33,109 bases of DNA from CAZLYK01 sp964563495 (GTDB lineage Bacteria; Acidobacteriota; Blastocatellia; RBC074), in the NCBI GenBank assembly GCA_964563495.1, contig CAZLYK010000052.1:1-33109 (forward strand), written 5' to 3'. Every line of letters starts with the position of its first letter. The first letter of the stretch is position 1. The notes beneath the pieces were generated by a model. That model searched no databases. It was not told the DNA's origin and was given only the letters and a program-made list of their open reading frames with translations. A program made the translations under genes and the position numbers. Shown here piece by piece: positions 6,969-15,425 of the stretch.

Positions 6969-9374
6969 ATGATCAATCAACGAATTCGGGCTGTGATTTC
7001 CCTGCTCTGCCTCTTCTCGCTGCTCCTGCCCTCATCGATTCTTGCACAGCAACCCGCACCCAAAAAATTCGAATTGACCATCGAGAACATCATGCGCGGC
7101 CCCGATCTGGTCGGATACGAACCGGACCGCGTTTACTGGTCGCAGGACAGCCAGCGCGTCTATTTCCGCTGGAAGCGCGCGGGTGAGCCGCGTTTAAAGG
7201 AACCGGCGCTGTATCTGGTCAACCGCGACGGCAGTGGATTGCGCAGGCTTTCGGAAGAGGAAGCCAAACAGGCGCCGCCGCTCTTCGGAAATCTTTCGAA
7301 AGATAAGAAGCTGACGGTCTTCGCCGAAGACGGCGACATCTTTATTTATGACCACGCCAAAGGTGAGCGCAGGCAATTGACCTCGACCGTCGACGGAGAG
7401 GGTTCTCCGCGTTTCACCGACGATCAAAAACGGATCGTTTTTACCCGGCAAAACAATCTTTTCACGATCTCGCTCGATGGCGGCTCGCTCATCCAGTTGA
7501 CTGATATTCGGACCGGAGGGGGAACCCCTTCCGACACACCTCCGAAAGGATCTGAAAGTCAGGAATACCTCAAAAAGGAGGAGCGCTCGCTGATCGAGGC
7601 GGTTCGCGAACGCGCGCAGAACCGCGAGGAGCAGGAAGCCAAACGCAAAGAGCGCGAAAAACGCAAACCGTTTTCGCTTCCGGCGGGCCAGTCGGTCGCC
7701 AACCTGAGCATTTCACCGGACGGTAAATATGTCATCGCCGGCGTCCTCCAGCCGGCGAGCGGCGCCAAGAATACAATCGTCCCGAATTATGTCACCGAAT
7801 CGTCATACACTGAGGATATCCCGGGCCGCAGCAAGGTCGGAGACGCGCAGAGTCGCTCGCGACTGGCCGTGCTCAACGTCGAAACGGGCGAGTCAAAATG
7901 GGTCGATTACGGTTTGAAACAGCCGGTCAAGACCGAGCCGCAAACGCCGGCCTCCGGCCAGACCTCAACCCAACAAAGTCAAGCCAAAGATCGCGACGTG
8001 CAGATTTTCAACCAACAGTGGGCTGAAGACGGTAAAAATGCCGTCGCCCTGGTGCGCGCGGCGGACAACAAAGATCGATGGATCATGCTGGTCGATCCAG
8101 CCACCGGCAAGACAAAAATCCTCGACCATCTCCAGGATGACGCATGGGTCGGCGGCCCCGGATCGTTTTTGCTCGGCTGGCTTCCGGACAACAAGACCAT
8201 CTACTTTCAATCCGAGCGTGATGGATGGGCTCACCTCTACACGGCTTCGATCGACGGCGGCGAGCCCAGACAGCTGACTTCGGGTAAATTCGAAGTCTCC
8301 GACGTCAGGCTTTCGCCGGATAAGACGAAGTTCTATTTCACGTCGAGCGAGGGCAGCCCATTCGAACGGCATCTTTACTCGATGCCGGTGACGGGCGGCG
8401 AGCGCGTCAGGCTGACTTCCCTGCCGGGCAATAACGAGGCGACGGTCTCACCGGATCAGACCACGCTGGCGGTTGTCCGCTCATACAGCAACAAACCGCC
8501 GGAACTTTACCTGGCGGCAAACAAACCGGGCGCCGAGGCGAAGCAGGTCACAACCTCGCCCACCGATGAGTTTTTCACCTACAACTGGATCGATCCGCCG
8601 GTCGTCACCTTCAAGGCGCGCGATGGCGTCGAGATCCCCGCCCGGTTATACAAATCCGCGAAGTTTCAAAAGGGCGGCCCGGCCGTGGTCTTCGTTCACG
8701 GAGCAGGCTACCTGCAAAACGTGCATAAATGGTGGAGCTCCTATTTCCGCGAATATATGTTCCACCACCTGCTCATGGAGCGCGGCTACGCCGTACTGGA
8801 TATCGATTATCGCGCTTCGGCCGGCTATGGTCGCGACTGGCGCACCGGCATCTACCGGTACATGGGCGGAAAAGACCTGACCGACCACGTCGACGCGGCC
8901 CAATACCTCGTCGCTCAACACGGCGTCAATCCAAAACGGATCGGGATATATGGCGGAAGCTATGGCGGATTTATCACGCTCATGGCGATGTTCACGACGC
9001 CCGATGTATTTGCCGCGGGCGCAGCCCTGCGCCCCGTCACCGATTGGGCGCATTACAACCACGGCTATACTTCGAACATCCTCAACCTCCCGCAGCAGGA
9101 TAACGAGTCATACAAACGCAGCTCGCCGATCTATTTTGCCGAAGGGCTCAAAGGCGCGCTGCTGATCTGCCACGGAATGGTCGACGTCAATGTCCATTTT
9201 CAGGATACCGTCCGCCTCGCCCAACGACTGATAGAATTACGCAAGGAGAACTGGGAACTGGCGGTCTATCCGGTCGAAGATCACGGTTTCGTCCAGTCCG
9301 CGAGCTGGGCCGACGAATACAAACGGATCCTCAAGCTGTTTGAAACCAACCTGCGTCCGATCGCTGTCAAGTGA
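6969..9374 (+). CDS. Exported S9-family prolyl oligopeptidase (DPP IV/acylaminoacyl-peptidase-like)
   Basis: An 801-residue serine peptidase with a Sec signal peptide (hydrophobic residues about 10-25, likely cleavage after SILA), so it should act outside the cytoplasmic membrane. Residues about 40-540 form a TolB/WD40-like beta-propeller of the DPP IV type, interrupted by a highly charged helical stretch near 200-235. The C-terminal alpha/beta-hydrolase domain has Ser664 in GGSYGG, Asp739 in HGMVDVNVHFQ and His772 in DHGF. These match the DPP IV triad, so it is predicted active. Family members cleave short peptides, often after proline. GGGAGG sits 8 nt upstream of the ATG. It separates purFM from purN without an obvious metabolic link. 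Confidence 0.93.
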   Translation: MINQRIRAVISLLCLFSLLLPSSILAQQPAPKKFELTIENIMRGPDLVGYEPDRVYWSQDSQRVYFRWKRAGEPRLKEPALYLVNRDGSGLRRLSEEEAKQAPPLFGNLSKDKKLTVFAEDGDIFIYDHAKGERRQLTSTVDGEGSPRFTDDQKRIVFTRQNNLFTISLDGGSLIQLTDIRTGGGTPSDTPPKGSESQEYLKKEERSLIEAVRERAQNREEQEAKRKEREKRKPFSLPAGQSVANLSISPDGKYVIAGVLQPASGAKNTIVPNYVTESSYTEDIPGRSKVGDAQSRSRLAVLNVETGESKWVDYGLKQPVKTEPQTPASGQTSTQQSQAKDRDVQIFNQQWAEDGKNAVALVRAADNKDRWIMLVDPATGKTKILDHLQDDAWVGGPGSFLLGWLPDNKTIYFQSERDGWAHLYTASIDGGEPRQLTSGKFEVSDVRLSPDKTKFYFTSSEGSPFERHLYSMPVTGGERVRLTSLPGNNEATVSPDQTTLAVVRSYSNKPPELYLAANKPGAEAKQVTTSPTDEFFTYNWIDPPVVTFKARDGVEIPARLYKSAKFQKGGPAVVFVHGAGYLQNVHKWWSSYFREYMFHHLLMERGYAVLDIDYRASAGYGRDWRTGIYRYMGGKDLTDHVDAAQYLVAQHGVNPKRIGIYGGSYGGFITLMAMFTTPDVFAAGAALRPVTDWAHYNHGYTSNILNLPQQDNESYKRSSPIYFAEGLKGALLICHGMVDVNVHFQDTVRLAQRLIELRKENWELAVYPVEDHGFVQSASWADEYKRILKLFETNLRPIAVK

Positions 9375-9393
9375 GAAGAAAGAGGAGTTTTCC

Positions 9394-9879
9394 ATGAGCG
9401 CCCCGTTAGATATTTTCCGCCGCAAGGCCGTGTTGATCGTGGCATTGCTCATCGCGCTCGCCGCGATCGTTGGTGTCATTGCTTACCTGACCCAAAGAGA
9501 GGCTCTCACCGAAGGCGGACGCGTCGACGAGTTTGGCACCCGCCTCAAATATAAAGTCGAGAGGTATCGCTATCGCGATCGCGTGCTCATGACTTTGAGC
9601 ACTGATTCGGGATCGACGCTGACCTTTGATTTGTCGCCGATGACAATCGACAAAATAATAGAGCAACGATGGTTAGCCAACGGCCGGTCTATCTACCTCA
9701 GCTTGATGCTCAAACCGGATCGGGGCACGGCCGCCTCGCCGGCGCGAATAATCTATGACTTTCACCGTGGCGAGATCTATGCTTCGTCGCCATTGAATTT
9801 GTGGCGGACTCAATCGAGCTCGGCGCGATGGATGAACGACGCCGAATTCGACGGCTTGTTGGCGAGGTTTGGCCAGTAA
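9394..9879 (+). CDS. Small single-pass membrane protein of unknown function
   Basis: I do not recognise this 161-residue protein. It has a positively charged N-terminus (FRRK) and one hydrophobic segment at residues about 12-33. A polar domain of about 125 residues, probably periplasmic, follows, with alternating patterns suggesting beta strands (RLKYKVERYRYRDRVLMTL). AAGAGGAG precedes ATG 9394 by about 8 nt; an upstream in-frame ATG at 9340 lies inside the peptidase gene and is less likely. The start is 19 nt after the peptidase stop, and purN begins 17 nt after its end, so it is probably cotranscribed with both. Confidence 0.75.
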   Translation: MSAPLDIFRRKAVLIVALLIALAAIVGVIAYLTQREALTEGGRVDEFGTRLKYKVERYRYRDRVLMTLSTDSGSTLTFDLSPMTIDKIIEQRWLANGRSIYLSLMLKPDRGTAASPARIIYDFHRGEIYASSPLNLWRTQSSSARWMNDAEFDGLLARFGQ

Positions 9880-9896
9880 TTGTCGACCAGCAAAAA

Positions 9897-10517
9897 ATGA
9901 AGAGGATAGGAATATTAATCTCGGGTCGCGGCTCGAATATGGCGGCCTTGGCCGATGCCATCGACGCAGGCCGTGTGCCCGGCGCCGAGATAGCGCTCGT
10001 CGTCAGCAACCTCGAAACCGCCACAGGGTTGGAGCTGGCGCGCGAGCGGGAAATCCCCACCTTCGTTCACAGCCATCGCGGATTTACCCGCGAAGAACAC
10101 GACCGCGCCATGGCCGCGGCGTTGCGGGAACACCAGGTCGACCTGGTCTGCCTGGCCGGTTATCTGCGCCTGCTCTCGCCCTGGTTCATCCGGGAATTCG
10201 AGAACAGGATTCTCAATATTCATCCATCGCTGTTACCGGCCTTCCCGGGCCTCGACGCACAAAAACAGGCGCTCGAATACGGAGTCAGGTTCAGCGGGTG
10301 CACGGTCCATCTGGTCGATGAAGATCTGGACCACGGACCAATCATCAAACAGGCCGTCGTGCCGGTACTGCCCGACGATACGGTTGAGACCCTCTCCGCG
10401 CGGATTCTCGCCGAAGAACATCGAATTTACCCTGAGGCCGTCGCCCTGCTGGTCAGTGGAGAATATCTGATCAAAGGACGACGGGTCATCGACAATCGAC
10501 AGGCTAACGGCCACTAA
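9897..10517 (+). CDS. purN: Phosphoribosylglycinamide formyltransferase, folate-dependent
   Basis: PurN transfers the formyl group from 10-formyl-THF to GAR in purine synthesis. The 206-residue protein starts MKRIGILISGRGSNM, the phosphate-binding start of the family. It carries LAGYLRLLSPWF, the catalytic Asn and His in ILNIHPSLLP, and the Asp in VDEDLDHGPII. I use ATG 9897; the frame is open upstream to 9801, but that part overlaps the preceding gene and is not PurN-like. There is no good Shine-Dalgarno sequence, so translation may be coupled to the upstream gene. It lies in the same direction as purF-purM but is separated from them by about 3 kb. Confidence 0.96.
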   Translation: MKRIGILISGRGSNMAALADAIDAGRVPGAEIALVVSNLETATGLELAREREIPTFVHSHRGFTREEHDRAMAAALREHQVDLVCLAGYLRLLSPWFIREFENRILNIHPSLLPAFPGLDAQKQALEYGVRFSGCTVHLVDEDLDHGPIIKQAVVPVLPDDTVETLSARILAEEHRIYPEAVALLVSGEYLIKGRRVIDNRQANGH

Positions 10518-10533
10518 CCACCAATCAGATACC

Positions 10534-10836
10534 ATGTTCGTTCACTCAGTTTACTTCTGGCTTAAACCCGAATTGACCGAAGAGCAGCGCACCGCGTTCT
10601 GGGATGGAGTGCGATCGCTGACCACGATCGCGAGCGTGCGACACGGATTGACCGGCACTCCGGCATCGACCGATCGCCCGATCATCGACCGATCATACTC
10701 CTGCGCTCTGGTTGTGATCTTCGACAATGAGGCCGGTCACGACGCATATCAGGTCGATCCGGTTCACGACAAATTCAGAGACGATTGCGCCCCCTGCTGG
10801 TCGAAGGTGCTGATCTACGACGCGATTTGTGACTGA
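10534..10836 (+). CDS. Dabb-domain (dimeric alpha-beta barrel) protein
   Basis: A 100-residue protein with the stress-responsive A/B-barrel (Dabb) pattern. It has an opening FVHSVYFWLKPELTEEQ, a central strand with RSYSCALVVIFDNEAGHDAYQ, and a closing VDPVHDKF...VLIYDAI. Dabb proteins are small cytoplasmic dimers; some bind or cyclise small molecules, but most are uncharacterised, so no substrate is proposed. It starts 16 nt after purN and converges on the minus-strand gene ending at 10860. Two cysteines near the end (CAPCW, about residues 86-89) form a CxxC-like motif of unknown meaning. Confidence 0.85.
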   Translation: MFVHSVYFWLKPELTEEQRTAFWDGVRSLTTIASVRHGLTGTPASTDRPIIDRSYSCALVVIFDNEAGHDAYQVDPVHDKFRDDCAPCWSKVLIYDAICD

Positions 10837-10859
10837 TTTGCATCCGCTCTTCCGGCAGA

Positions 10860-11357
10860 TCAATCGCTCCGCTCATCTTTCGGGTTGCGTCGCTCAGGCG
10901 CCACGGTCAGGGTGGCCTCCTGGCGAAGCAGATAGCCGTCGACGGTGGTCAACAAGACCAGATAACTGAGCGCGCTGTTGAGCGTGGCTTTCGGGCTTGG
11001 TTTGCCCGAAAGCGCCGTCCCGCCTCTGGCCGAGGTAAAACTCTCTCCGGCGAACGGCGTCGAATTGGGACTGAATCTGATCTCGATCTTCCCCTCCCCC
11101 CGGGCGCTCCAGGCGGCCTGCTCCTCGGGGCCGACGACTTGATTGGACGGTTCGATGGCGACCCTGACGGGCACGCCGTTGCCGTCTCTTTCGACTCCGA
11201 TCGAGACCGAGCGACGCGGCGGTTCGGGGAATTTGTCCTCGGTAAACGGGATCGGGAAATCCTCAAGAACATCCCCCGCCGGCCGTGTCCGGCGGGCAAA
11301 CCACAAGATCAGGAAGAGCGCAATCAGAACCAGCAACAATATCAGATAAACATTCAT
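10860..11357 (-). CDS. Membrane-anchored small beta-domain protein, paralogue of the gene at 11533
   Basis: No database family is recognised. The 165-residue protein has an N-terminal membrane segment (residues 2-20, almost all Leu/Ile/Val/Phe) followed by RR, so the rest could be cytoplasmic with an N-out anchor or the reverse. Residues about 65-153 resemble the whole of the neighbouring 136-residue protein. Both share W-x(10-11)-F-[AS]-P-x3-P-F (here Trp83 to Phe102), then a GGTALSG-like turn and a final pair of strands (LSYLVLLTTVDG). I start at ATG 11357 with GAGAGGG upstream; an in-frame ATG at 11390 is weaker. It lies downstream of the sigma/kinase unit, separated from it by a palindromic repeat. 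Confidence 0.75.
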   Translation of the reverse strand: MNVYLILLLVLIALFLILWFARRTRPAGDVLEDFPIPFTEDKFPEPPRRSVSIGVERDGNGVPVRVAIEPSNQVVGPEEQAAWSARGEGKIEIRFSPNSTPFAGESFTSARGGTALSGKPSPKATLNSALSYLVLLTTVDGYLLRQEATLTVAPERRNPKDERSD

Positions 11358-11401
11358 CTCCAACCCTCTCTTATTTACAGCAATGTTCACTTGAATGAGA
11401 A

Positions 11402-11511
11402 GAAAATAGACAGGATTAACAGGATTTTCACGGGATTAAACACGATCAAAGACAAGGCAGAACAAAATCCTGTTTAATCCTGTGAAAATCCTGTTAATCC
11501 TGTCTATTTCT
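11402..11511. repeat. GACAGGATT-family palindrome, copy 3
   Basis: The arms 11402-11446 and 11467-11511 are inverted repeats, with two internal mismatches and a ragged outer end, around a 20-nt loop. The units read TAGACAGGATT, AACAGGATT, TTCACGGGATT, AAACACGAT. It lies 21 nt downstream of the stop of the 11533 gene on the minus strand and upstream of the next minus-strand gene. It may therefore limit read-through within that cluster. Confidence 0.9.
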
Positions 11512-11532
11512 TCTTTTGATCTGTTCATTCGG

Positions 11533-11943
11533 CTACTGATCGCTTTTTACCCGGTGATAAACCCGCCGGCGCCGAGTCTTGAATGTCGGGTCGATCGTGC
11601 CGACCCTGGTCTGATCCTGACTGGTCACGACCAATGAATATTTGTAGGCCTTAAATACTTCCGGATCCTGATCCAAAAGTTCTTCCTCGATTATCCCCGA
11701 AACCTGGGAGCCTCCGGGTTGGGTTTGATAAAGAGCCGCCGTGTTGGGGTTGGCGTCAAACGGATTTTTGGCGGGAGCGAAATAGACCTGCATCGGCCCG
11801 TCATTGCAAACCCAGCGAACCTGATCTTCATCCTCAAACGACAAAAAGACCGTCGGACGATCGATCGTTAGAATCAACCTGCCCGGATCGTCCGGATCAG
11901 GCGCCGTGGTCACGGTAATGACAATCGGTTCAAACTCCGGCAT
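11533..11943 (-). CDS. Small beta-rich protein downstream of the kinase
   Basis: This 136-residue protein has no signal peptide or membrane segment and is probably cytoplasmic. Its strand-rich sequence, the W-x10-F-A-P-x3-P-F motif (Trp44 to Phe62) and a late YKYSLVVTSQDQ strand suggest an immunoglobulin- or cupredoxin-like sandwich. No copper ligands are apparent. The last 14 residues are very basic (TRRRRVYHRVK), perhaps a nucleic-acid or acidic-partner contact. It starts 28 nt after the kinase stop with GAGGAG 8 nt before the ATG, so it is very likely cotranscribed with the kinase and a candidate partner or substrate. It appears homologous to the membrane-anchored protein at 10860. Confidence 0.8.
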   Translation of the reverse strand: MPEFEPIVITVTTAPDPDDPGRLILTIDRPTVFLSFEDEDQVRWVCNDGPMQVYFAPAKNPFDANPNTAALYQTQPGGSQVSGIIEEELLDQDPEVFKAYKYSLVVTSQDQTRVGTIDPTFKTRRRRVYHRVKSDQ

Positions 11944-11971
11944 CTATCATCTCCTCTCTCAGTCATCCTCT

Positions 11972-14572
11972 CTATTTCCCACACTGAAGCGGCAGACTCT
12001 TGAGCATTCCGTAGAACGCCGGCTGATTTCGCAGAGCCGCCAGCTCGGGATTCTGTGCGAGCAGAATAGCGCTGTAACCTCCATCAACCGCGCGTTTGGC
12101 CGTCTCCAGAGCCTTCCCGTCATTTTTCGCCAGATGATAGACCGTCACGGCCTTGGCCAGGCAGTTGAGGCAGTTGTTTTCGCCGCTCAGGGTGCGTTCG
12201 ACCAGCTCGATCGGATCTTCTTCCGCGCTGACCTTCCCGAGCAATCTGGATTTGATCAGCAACTCCGACTTGAGCGCGAGCATTTCGTAATCATCGCGAA
12301 ATTGAGTCAGATAAAGACCGATCGAGCCGAGGGCTTTTTCATATGCCTTCAAGGCATCATGACCTCGACCGGTTTGCAGGTAGGCGTCGCCCAGATTGCC
12401 CCAGGCCTCGATCAAATTCGACCCGGCGCCCGATCCGTACTTCGCCGTGACATATTCGAGGTTTCCGATCGCCTCGCGGTAGTTGCCCAGATAGTAGTTG
12501 GCTGCGCCCAAATTGACGTAGGCATCGACCGTTTCACCGGCGCTCATGATCGATTCATTGTAGGTCTTCAAGGCCTCGGCAAAACATCCCTGATGAAAAA
12601 GCGCATTGCCCAGATTGTTATAACCTGTCGGACTGAACTTGTTGATTTGAATCACCTCGCGCCAATAACGCGAGGCCTGATCGTAACGGCCGCGATCGTA
12701 GTAGTAAGCGGCCAGCTCGTTCAAATCGCCCCAATAGGGTTTTCCATCGCGTCGCTTGCGAGCCTCGATCGCTTCGAGGAAATACCGCTCGGCCAATTGC
12801 TGAGCGTCGCCGCTGAAATCGTGCGCCATGGCGAGCCCGAGGTAGACATCCGGGTTGTTCTGATCGAGGGCGCGGGCCTTCTCGAAAACCTCGATCGCCT
12901 CATCGAACCGCTCAACCGCGAGCAGGACGTTCCCCTGGGCGGTCAGGATCTGGCCGGTTTCGCCTCCAAAAGTTCGCGCCTGGCGGACGGCTTTGATCGC
13001 CTCGTCCTTGTCGGCCGAATCGCGAGTCAGAAAGAATTTGAAAAGATGGGCCTGCGCCAGGACAGCATAGACCTGCGCCGTACCTCCCTGCAGTTCGATC
13101 CGGCTCTTCAGTGCCGCAATGATCTCTTCGATCCCTTTTCGATTATCTTCATTCTCACGCAACGACTTCGCCTCGTCCTGACCCAGGAGATCGATCGAGG
13201 TCTGGTTTTGCGGGTTCAACGCCGCGCGAATCAAGTCCGGACTCGCCCCTTTGAGTCTTCCGGGCAAGATAGTCGAGAGGTCGTCCTGAATAATCTGCGG
13301 ATGTGCCTGGAGCAGGTACTCTGATAAAGGAGTGTATCGCCAGAGTCCGAAGAGCGACAAAATCATGACGGGTAGAGCCAGGGCGACGGCGGTCTTTCGA
13401 TCGATCTTCCAGGTCCATGACTTGAGCAGCAGCCAGGCCGATCCGTGACGATCTATCGACTGATCGATCATGCGCTGGGCTTCGGCCGCGTCTTCGATCC
13501 TCTGCCCGGGCTCTTTCTGCAGGCAGCGGCGCAGCAAATCCTCAATCATGATCGGTGTCTCTTTTGGCAGCGCCTGCCAGTCAGGCTGATCGTCAAGGAC
13601 CGCGCGCATCGTCTCAACCCTGGTCTTGCGGATGAACGGCTGCTTGCCGGTGAGCATTTCATAGAGGAGGCAGCCGAAGGCCCACAGATCGGTGCGCTGA
13701 TCGATCTCGCGTCCATCCCACTGCTCCGGGCTCATATAAGCCGGAGTTCCGACGAGCATCCCGCTCTCGGTCAGCGAGAGGCTGCGGGTGCGGCGATCAT
13801 CATCCTCATCCTCTGCCATGGCCAGGTCCGCGTGAAATCTCTTGGCGAGACCGAAATCCAGAACCTTGATCTGGCCCTCCGGCGTGATCTTGATGTTTGC
13901 CGGTTTCAGATCGCGGTGAACGATCCGTTGTCGATGAGCGGTCTGCAAAGCATCGGCGATCTGATAGGCAAGATGCAGCGTCTCGGCCACCGGCAGCGCC
14001 CCTTGAGCCAGCCGCTCGGCCAGAGTATCGCCCGGGACGTATTCGAGCACGATACAGGGTTTGCCGTCATACTCCGACTGTTCGTAGAACTCGGCGATGT
14101 TCGGATGCTTGAGTCCTTTGAGCTCTTCAAGCATCCGCGCCTCGCGATTGAACCGCGCCAGGCGATCTTCGTCGTCAATCGAATCCTTCGGCATGACCTT
14201 GATCGCGACCTGACGACCGTCCGCCGGGTCTTCGGCCAGAAAAACCAGCCCCATCCCGCCTTTGCCGATCTGACCGATGATGCGATAGGCTCCGATCATC
14301 CAATCGCCATCGTGCAGCGTCTCGGCCCGTGATTCCGCCTGGGTCTCGAACAACGACTGGCTGTCCGCCATATTCCTGATCGCGGCATCGATGACCGGTC
14401 TTTCAAGAAATGAATCATCGGCCTGGTAATGCTCCAGCAATTCTTCAATCTCCCAACGCAGCTCCCGGTTATTGCCGCAGGCCCTATCCAGATAGGTCGA
14501 CCTCTCCGCCGGAGCGAGAGCGCAAGCGAGGTGAAAGATGTCATCAATGGTTTGTCTTACTTCTGACGCCAT
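11972..14572 (-). CDS. Transmembrane Ser/Thr protein kinase with C-terminal TPR domain
   Basis: An 866-residue Hanks-type (PknB-like) kinase. Residues 1-60 carry the short helical region (LAPAERSTYLDRAC...LRWEIEELL) common in acidobacterial kinases. The kinase domain (about 96-370) has IGKGGMG, Lys125, HRDLKPANI with Asp221, DFG Asp239 and MSPEQ, so it should be active. Its activation loop holds an acidic stretch (EDEDDD, 254-259) followed by RRTRSLSLTES. One membrane span lies at about 393-412. Residues about 500-850 contain several TPR units, e.g. around ALDQNNPDVYLGLAMAH and PTGYNNLGNALFHQG, expected to sense or bind partners outside the membrane. It starts 25 nt after the ECF sigma gene with AGGA upstream, and the two are clearly linked. 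Confidence 0.95.
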   Translation of the reverse strand: MASEVRQTIDDIFHLACALAPAERSTYLDRACGNNRELRWEIEELLEHYQADDSFLERPVIDAAIRNMADSQSLFETQAESRAETLHDGDWMIGAYRIIGQIGKGGMGLVFLAEDPADGRQVAIKVMPKDSIDDEDRLARFNREARMLEELKGLKHPNIAEFYEQSEYDGKPCIVLEYVPGDTLAERLAQGALPVAETLHLAYQIADALQTAHRQRIVHRDLKPANIKITPEGQIKVLDFGLAKRFHADLAMAEDEDDDRRTRSLSLTESGMLVGTPAYMSPEQWDGREIDQRTDLWAFGCLLYEMLTGKQPFIRKTRVETMRAVLDDQPDWQALPKETPIMIEDLLRRCLQKEPGQRIEDAAEAQRMIDQSIDRHGSAWLLLKSWTWKIDRKTAVALALPVMILSLFGLWRYTPLSEYLLQAHPQIIQDDLSTILPGRLKGASPDLIRAALNPQNQTSIDLLGQDEAKSLRENEDNRKGIEEIIAALKSRIELQGGTAQVYAVLAQAHLFKFFLTRDSADKDEAIKAVRQARTFGGETGQILTAQGNVLLAVERFDEAIEVFEKARALDQNNPDVYLGLAMAHDFSGDAQQLAERYFLEAIEARKRRDGKPYWGDLNELAAYYYDRGRYDQASRYWREVIQINKFSPTGYNNLGNALFHQGCFAEALKTYNESIMSAGETVDAYVNLGAANYYLGNYREAIGNLEYVTAKYGSGAGSNLIEAWGNLGDAYLQTGRGHDALKAYEKALGSIGLYLTQFRDDYEMLALKSELLIKSRLLGKVSAEEDPIELVERTLSGENNCLNCLAKAVTVYHLAKNDGKALETAKRAVDGGYSAILLAQNPELAALRNQPAFYGMLKSLPLQCGK

Positions 14573-14597
14573 GGCTGTTTTCCTGTTTCCTGGTCAC

Positions 14598-15170
14598 TCA
14601 GTTCTGCCTGACCATCTCTCGCCGCAGCCACGCCTTGGCAAACCGCCAATCACGCATGACCGTATCGGGAGAGACTTTGAGAACTTCGGCCGTCTCCTCC
14701 ACACTCAACCCACCGAAGTAGCGCAACTCAACCACGCGGCTCTGTCGCTGGTTGACGCTCGCCAGCGCATTGAGCGCATCATCCAACGCGATCAGATCCG
14801 GATCGGATTTGGGGGTGAGGTCGGGGGCATCCTCGAGGGCGATCGGAAATTCGTCGCCACCTCGCCTCTCGGTGCGGCGCGCACGCGCGGCATCAATCAG
14901 AATCCGGCGCATGACGTTGGCCGAAACGGCGAAAAAATGCGCGCGATCCTGCCAGTTCAGATCCTTGACTTCAGCCAATCGCAGGTAGGCTTCATTGACC
15001 AATGCCGTTGTCTGCATGGTGTGACCGGGTTTTTCACGGCTCATGTATCGGCGCGCCAGACGTCGCAGCTCGTCGTAGACCAGTTGATACAACTGATCGA
15101 CTGCAGCTTCTTCGCCGCGGCTCCAGGCACGCAGCAATTGGGTGACTTCTTGTTTCGAGGCAGGCGCCAT
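14598..15170 (-). CDS. ECF-type RNA polymerase sigma factor (TIGR02999-like)
   Basis: A sigma-70 factor with regions 2 and 4 only. Region 2 is recognisable in TTALVNEAYLRL and HFFAVSANVMRRILIDAARARR. Region 4 follows, with the helix-turn-helix in LSVEETAEVLKVSPDTVMRDWRFAKAWL. The wording matches the group common in Acidobacteria and Planctomycetes that is found beside Ser/Thr kinases; in related systems the kinase, not an anti-sigma factor, controls activity, and no anti-sigma gene is seen here. The start is uncertain. ATG 15170 gives 190 residues and matches the family's usual beginning. ATG 15194 gives 198 residues but has AGGAG directly abutting it. A strong promoter lies just upstream. 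Confidence 0.93.
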   Translation of the reverse strand: MAPASKQEVTQLLRAWSRGEEAAVDQLYQLVYDELRRLARRYMSREKPGHTMQTTALVNEAYLRLAEVKDLNWQDRAHFFAVSANVMRRILIDAARARRTERRGGDEFPIALEDAPDLTPKSDPDLIALDDALNALASVNQRQSRVVELRYFGGLSVEETAEVLKVSPDTVMRDWRFAKAWLRREMVRQN

Positions 15171-15226
15171 ATTTATCGAACCGGCAAAACACATCTCCTG
15201 GCTGATTCCAACCGCAAATGCCCGCG

Positions 15227-15255
15227 ATTATAGCCACTCAAAAAAGAAATGCCAG
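15227..15255 (-). promoter_or_regulatory. Strong candidate sigma-70 promoter of the ECF/kinase unit
   Basis: On the minus strand, CTGGCA (15255-15250) is followed after exactly 17 nt by a perfect TATAAT (15232-15227). Transcription would begin near 15220, 50 nt before ATG 15170. This is a housekeeping-type promoter, suggesting basal rather than purely autoregulated expression. Confidence 0.6.
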
Positions 15256-15291
15256 AACTTTTTTTGAAAACGCATGACGGGGAGACTGGGG

Positions 15292-15315
15292 GACGGGGCG
15301 CCCCCTCGCCCCGTC
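15292..15315. other. Perfect 9-bp GC hairpin
   Basis: GACGGGGCG (15292-15300) and CGCCCCGTC (15307-15315) pair perfectly around a 6-nt loop. No T-run follows on either strand, so it is not a clear intrinsic terminator. It lies between the ECF promoter and a possible small minus-strand gene. Confidence 0.6.
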
Positions 15316-15323
15316 GAGCATCT

Positions 15324-15425
15324 TCAAAATAATTTATTCCGCGGTTCAAGTTTTCGGCTCCAATTCTCGCTTAAGAGAGTGGAAGGGCAAAATTGCAGAC
15401 GTTGGAGAGCATCGTCCTCAGCCAT
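15324..15425 (-). CDS. Possible 33-residue peptide
   Basis: A short frame with an ATG at 15425, preceded by a consensus AGGAGGT about 13 nt upstream, encodes MAEDDALQRLQF and then a basic tail ending RNKLF. The spacing is long for a ribosome site, no relative is recognised, and the same bases form a predicted plus-strand stem. It may be chance. It is noted because the 473 bp between the ECF gene and the thioredoxin-like gene have no other coding candidate. Confidence 0.2.
   Translation of the reverse strand: MAEDDALQRLQFCPSTLLSENWSRKLEPRNKLF

Noticed and set aside
11906..14332. Long plus-strand frames opposite the kinase gene
   Set aside because: They are antisense shadows of a kinase with all catalytic motifs; their sequence lacks recognisable domains.
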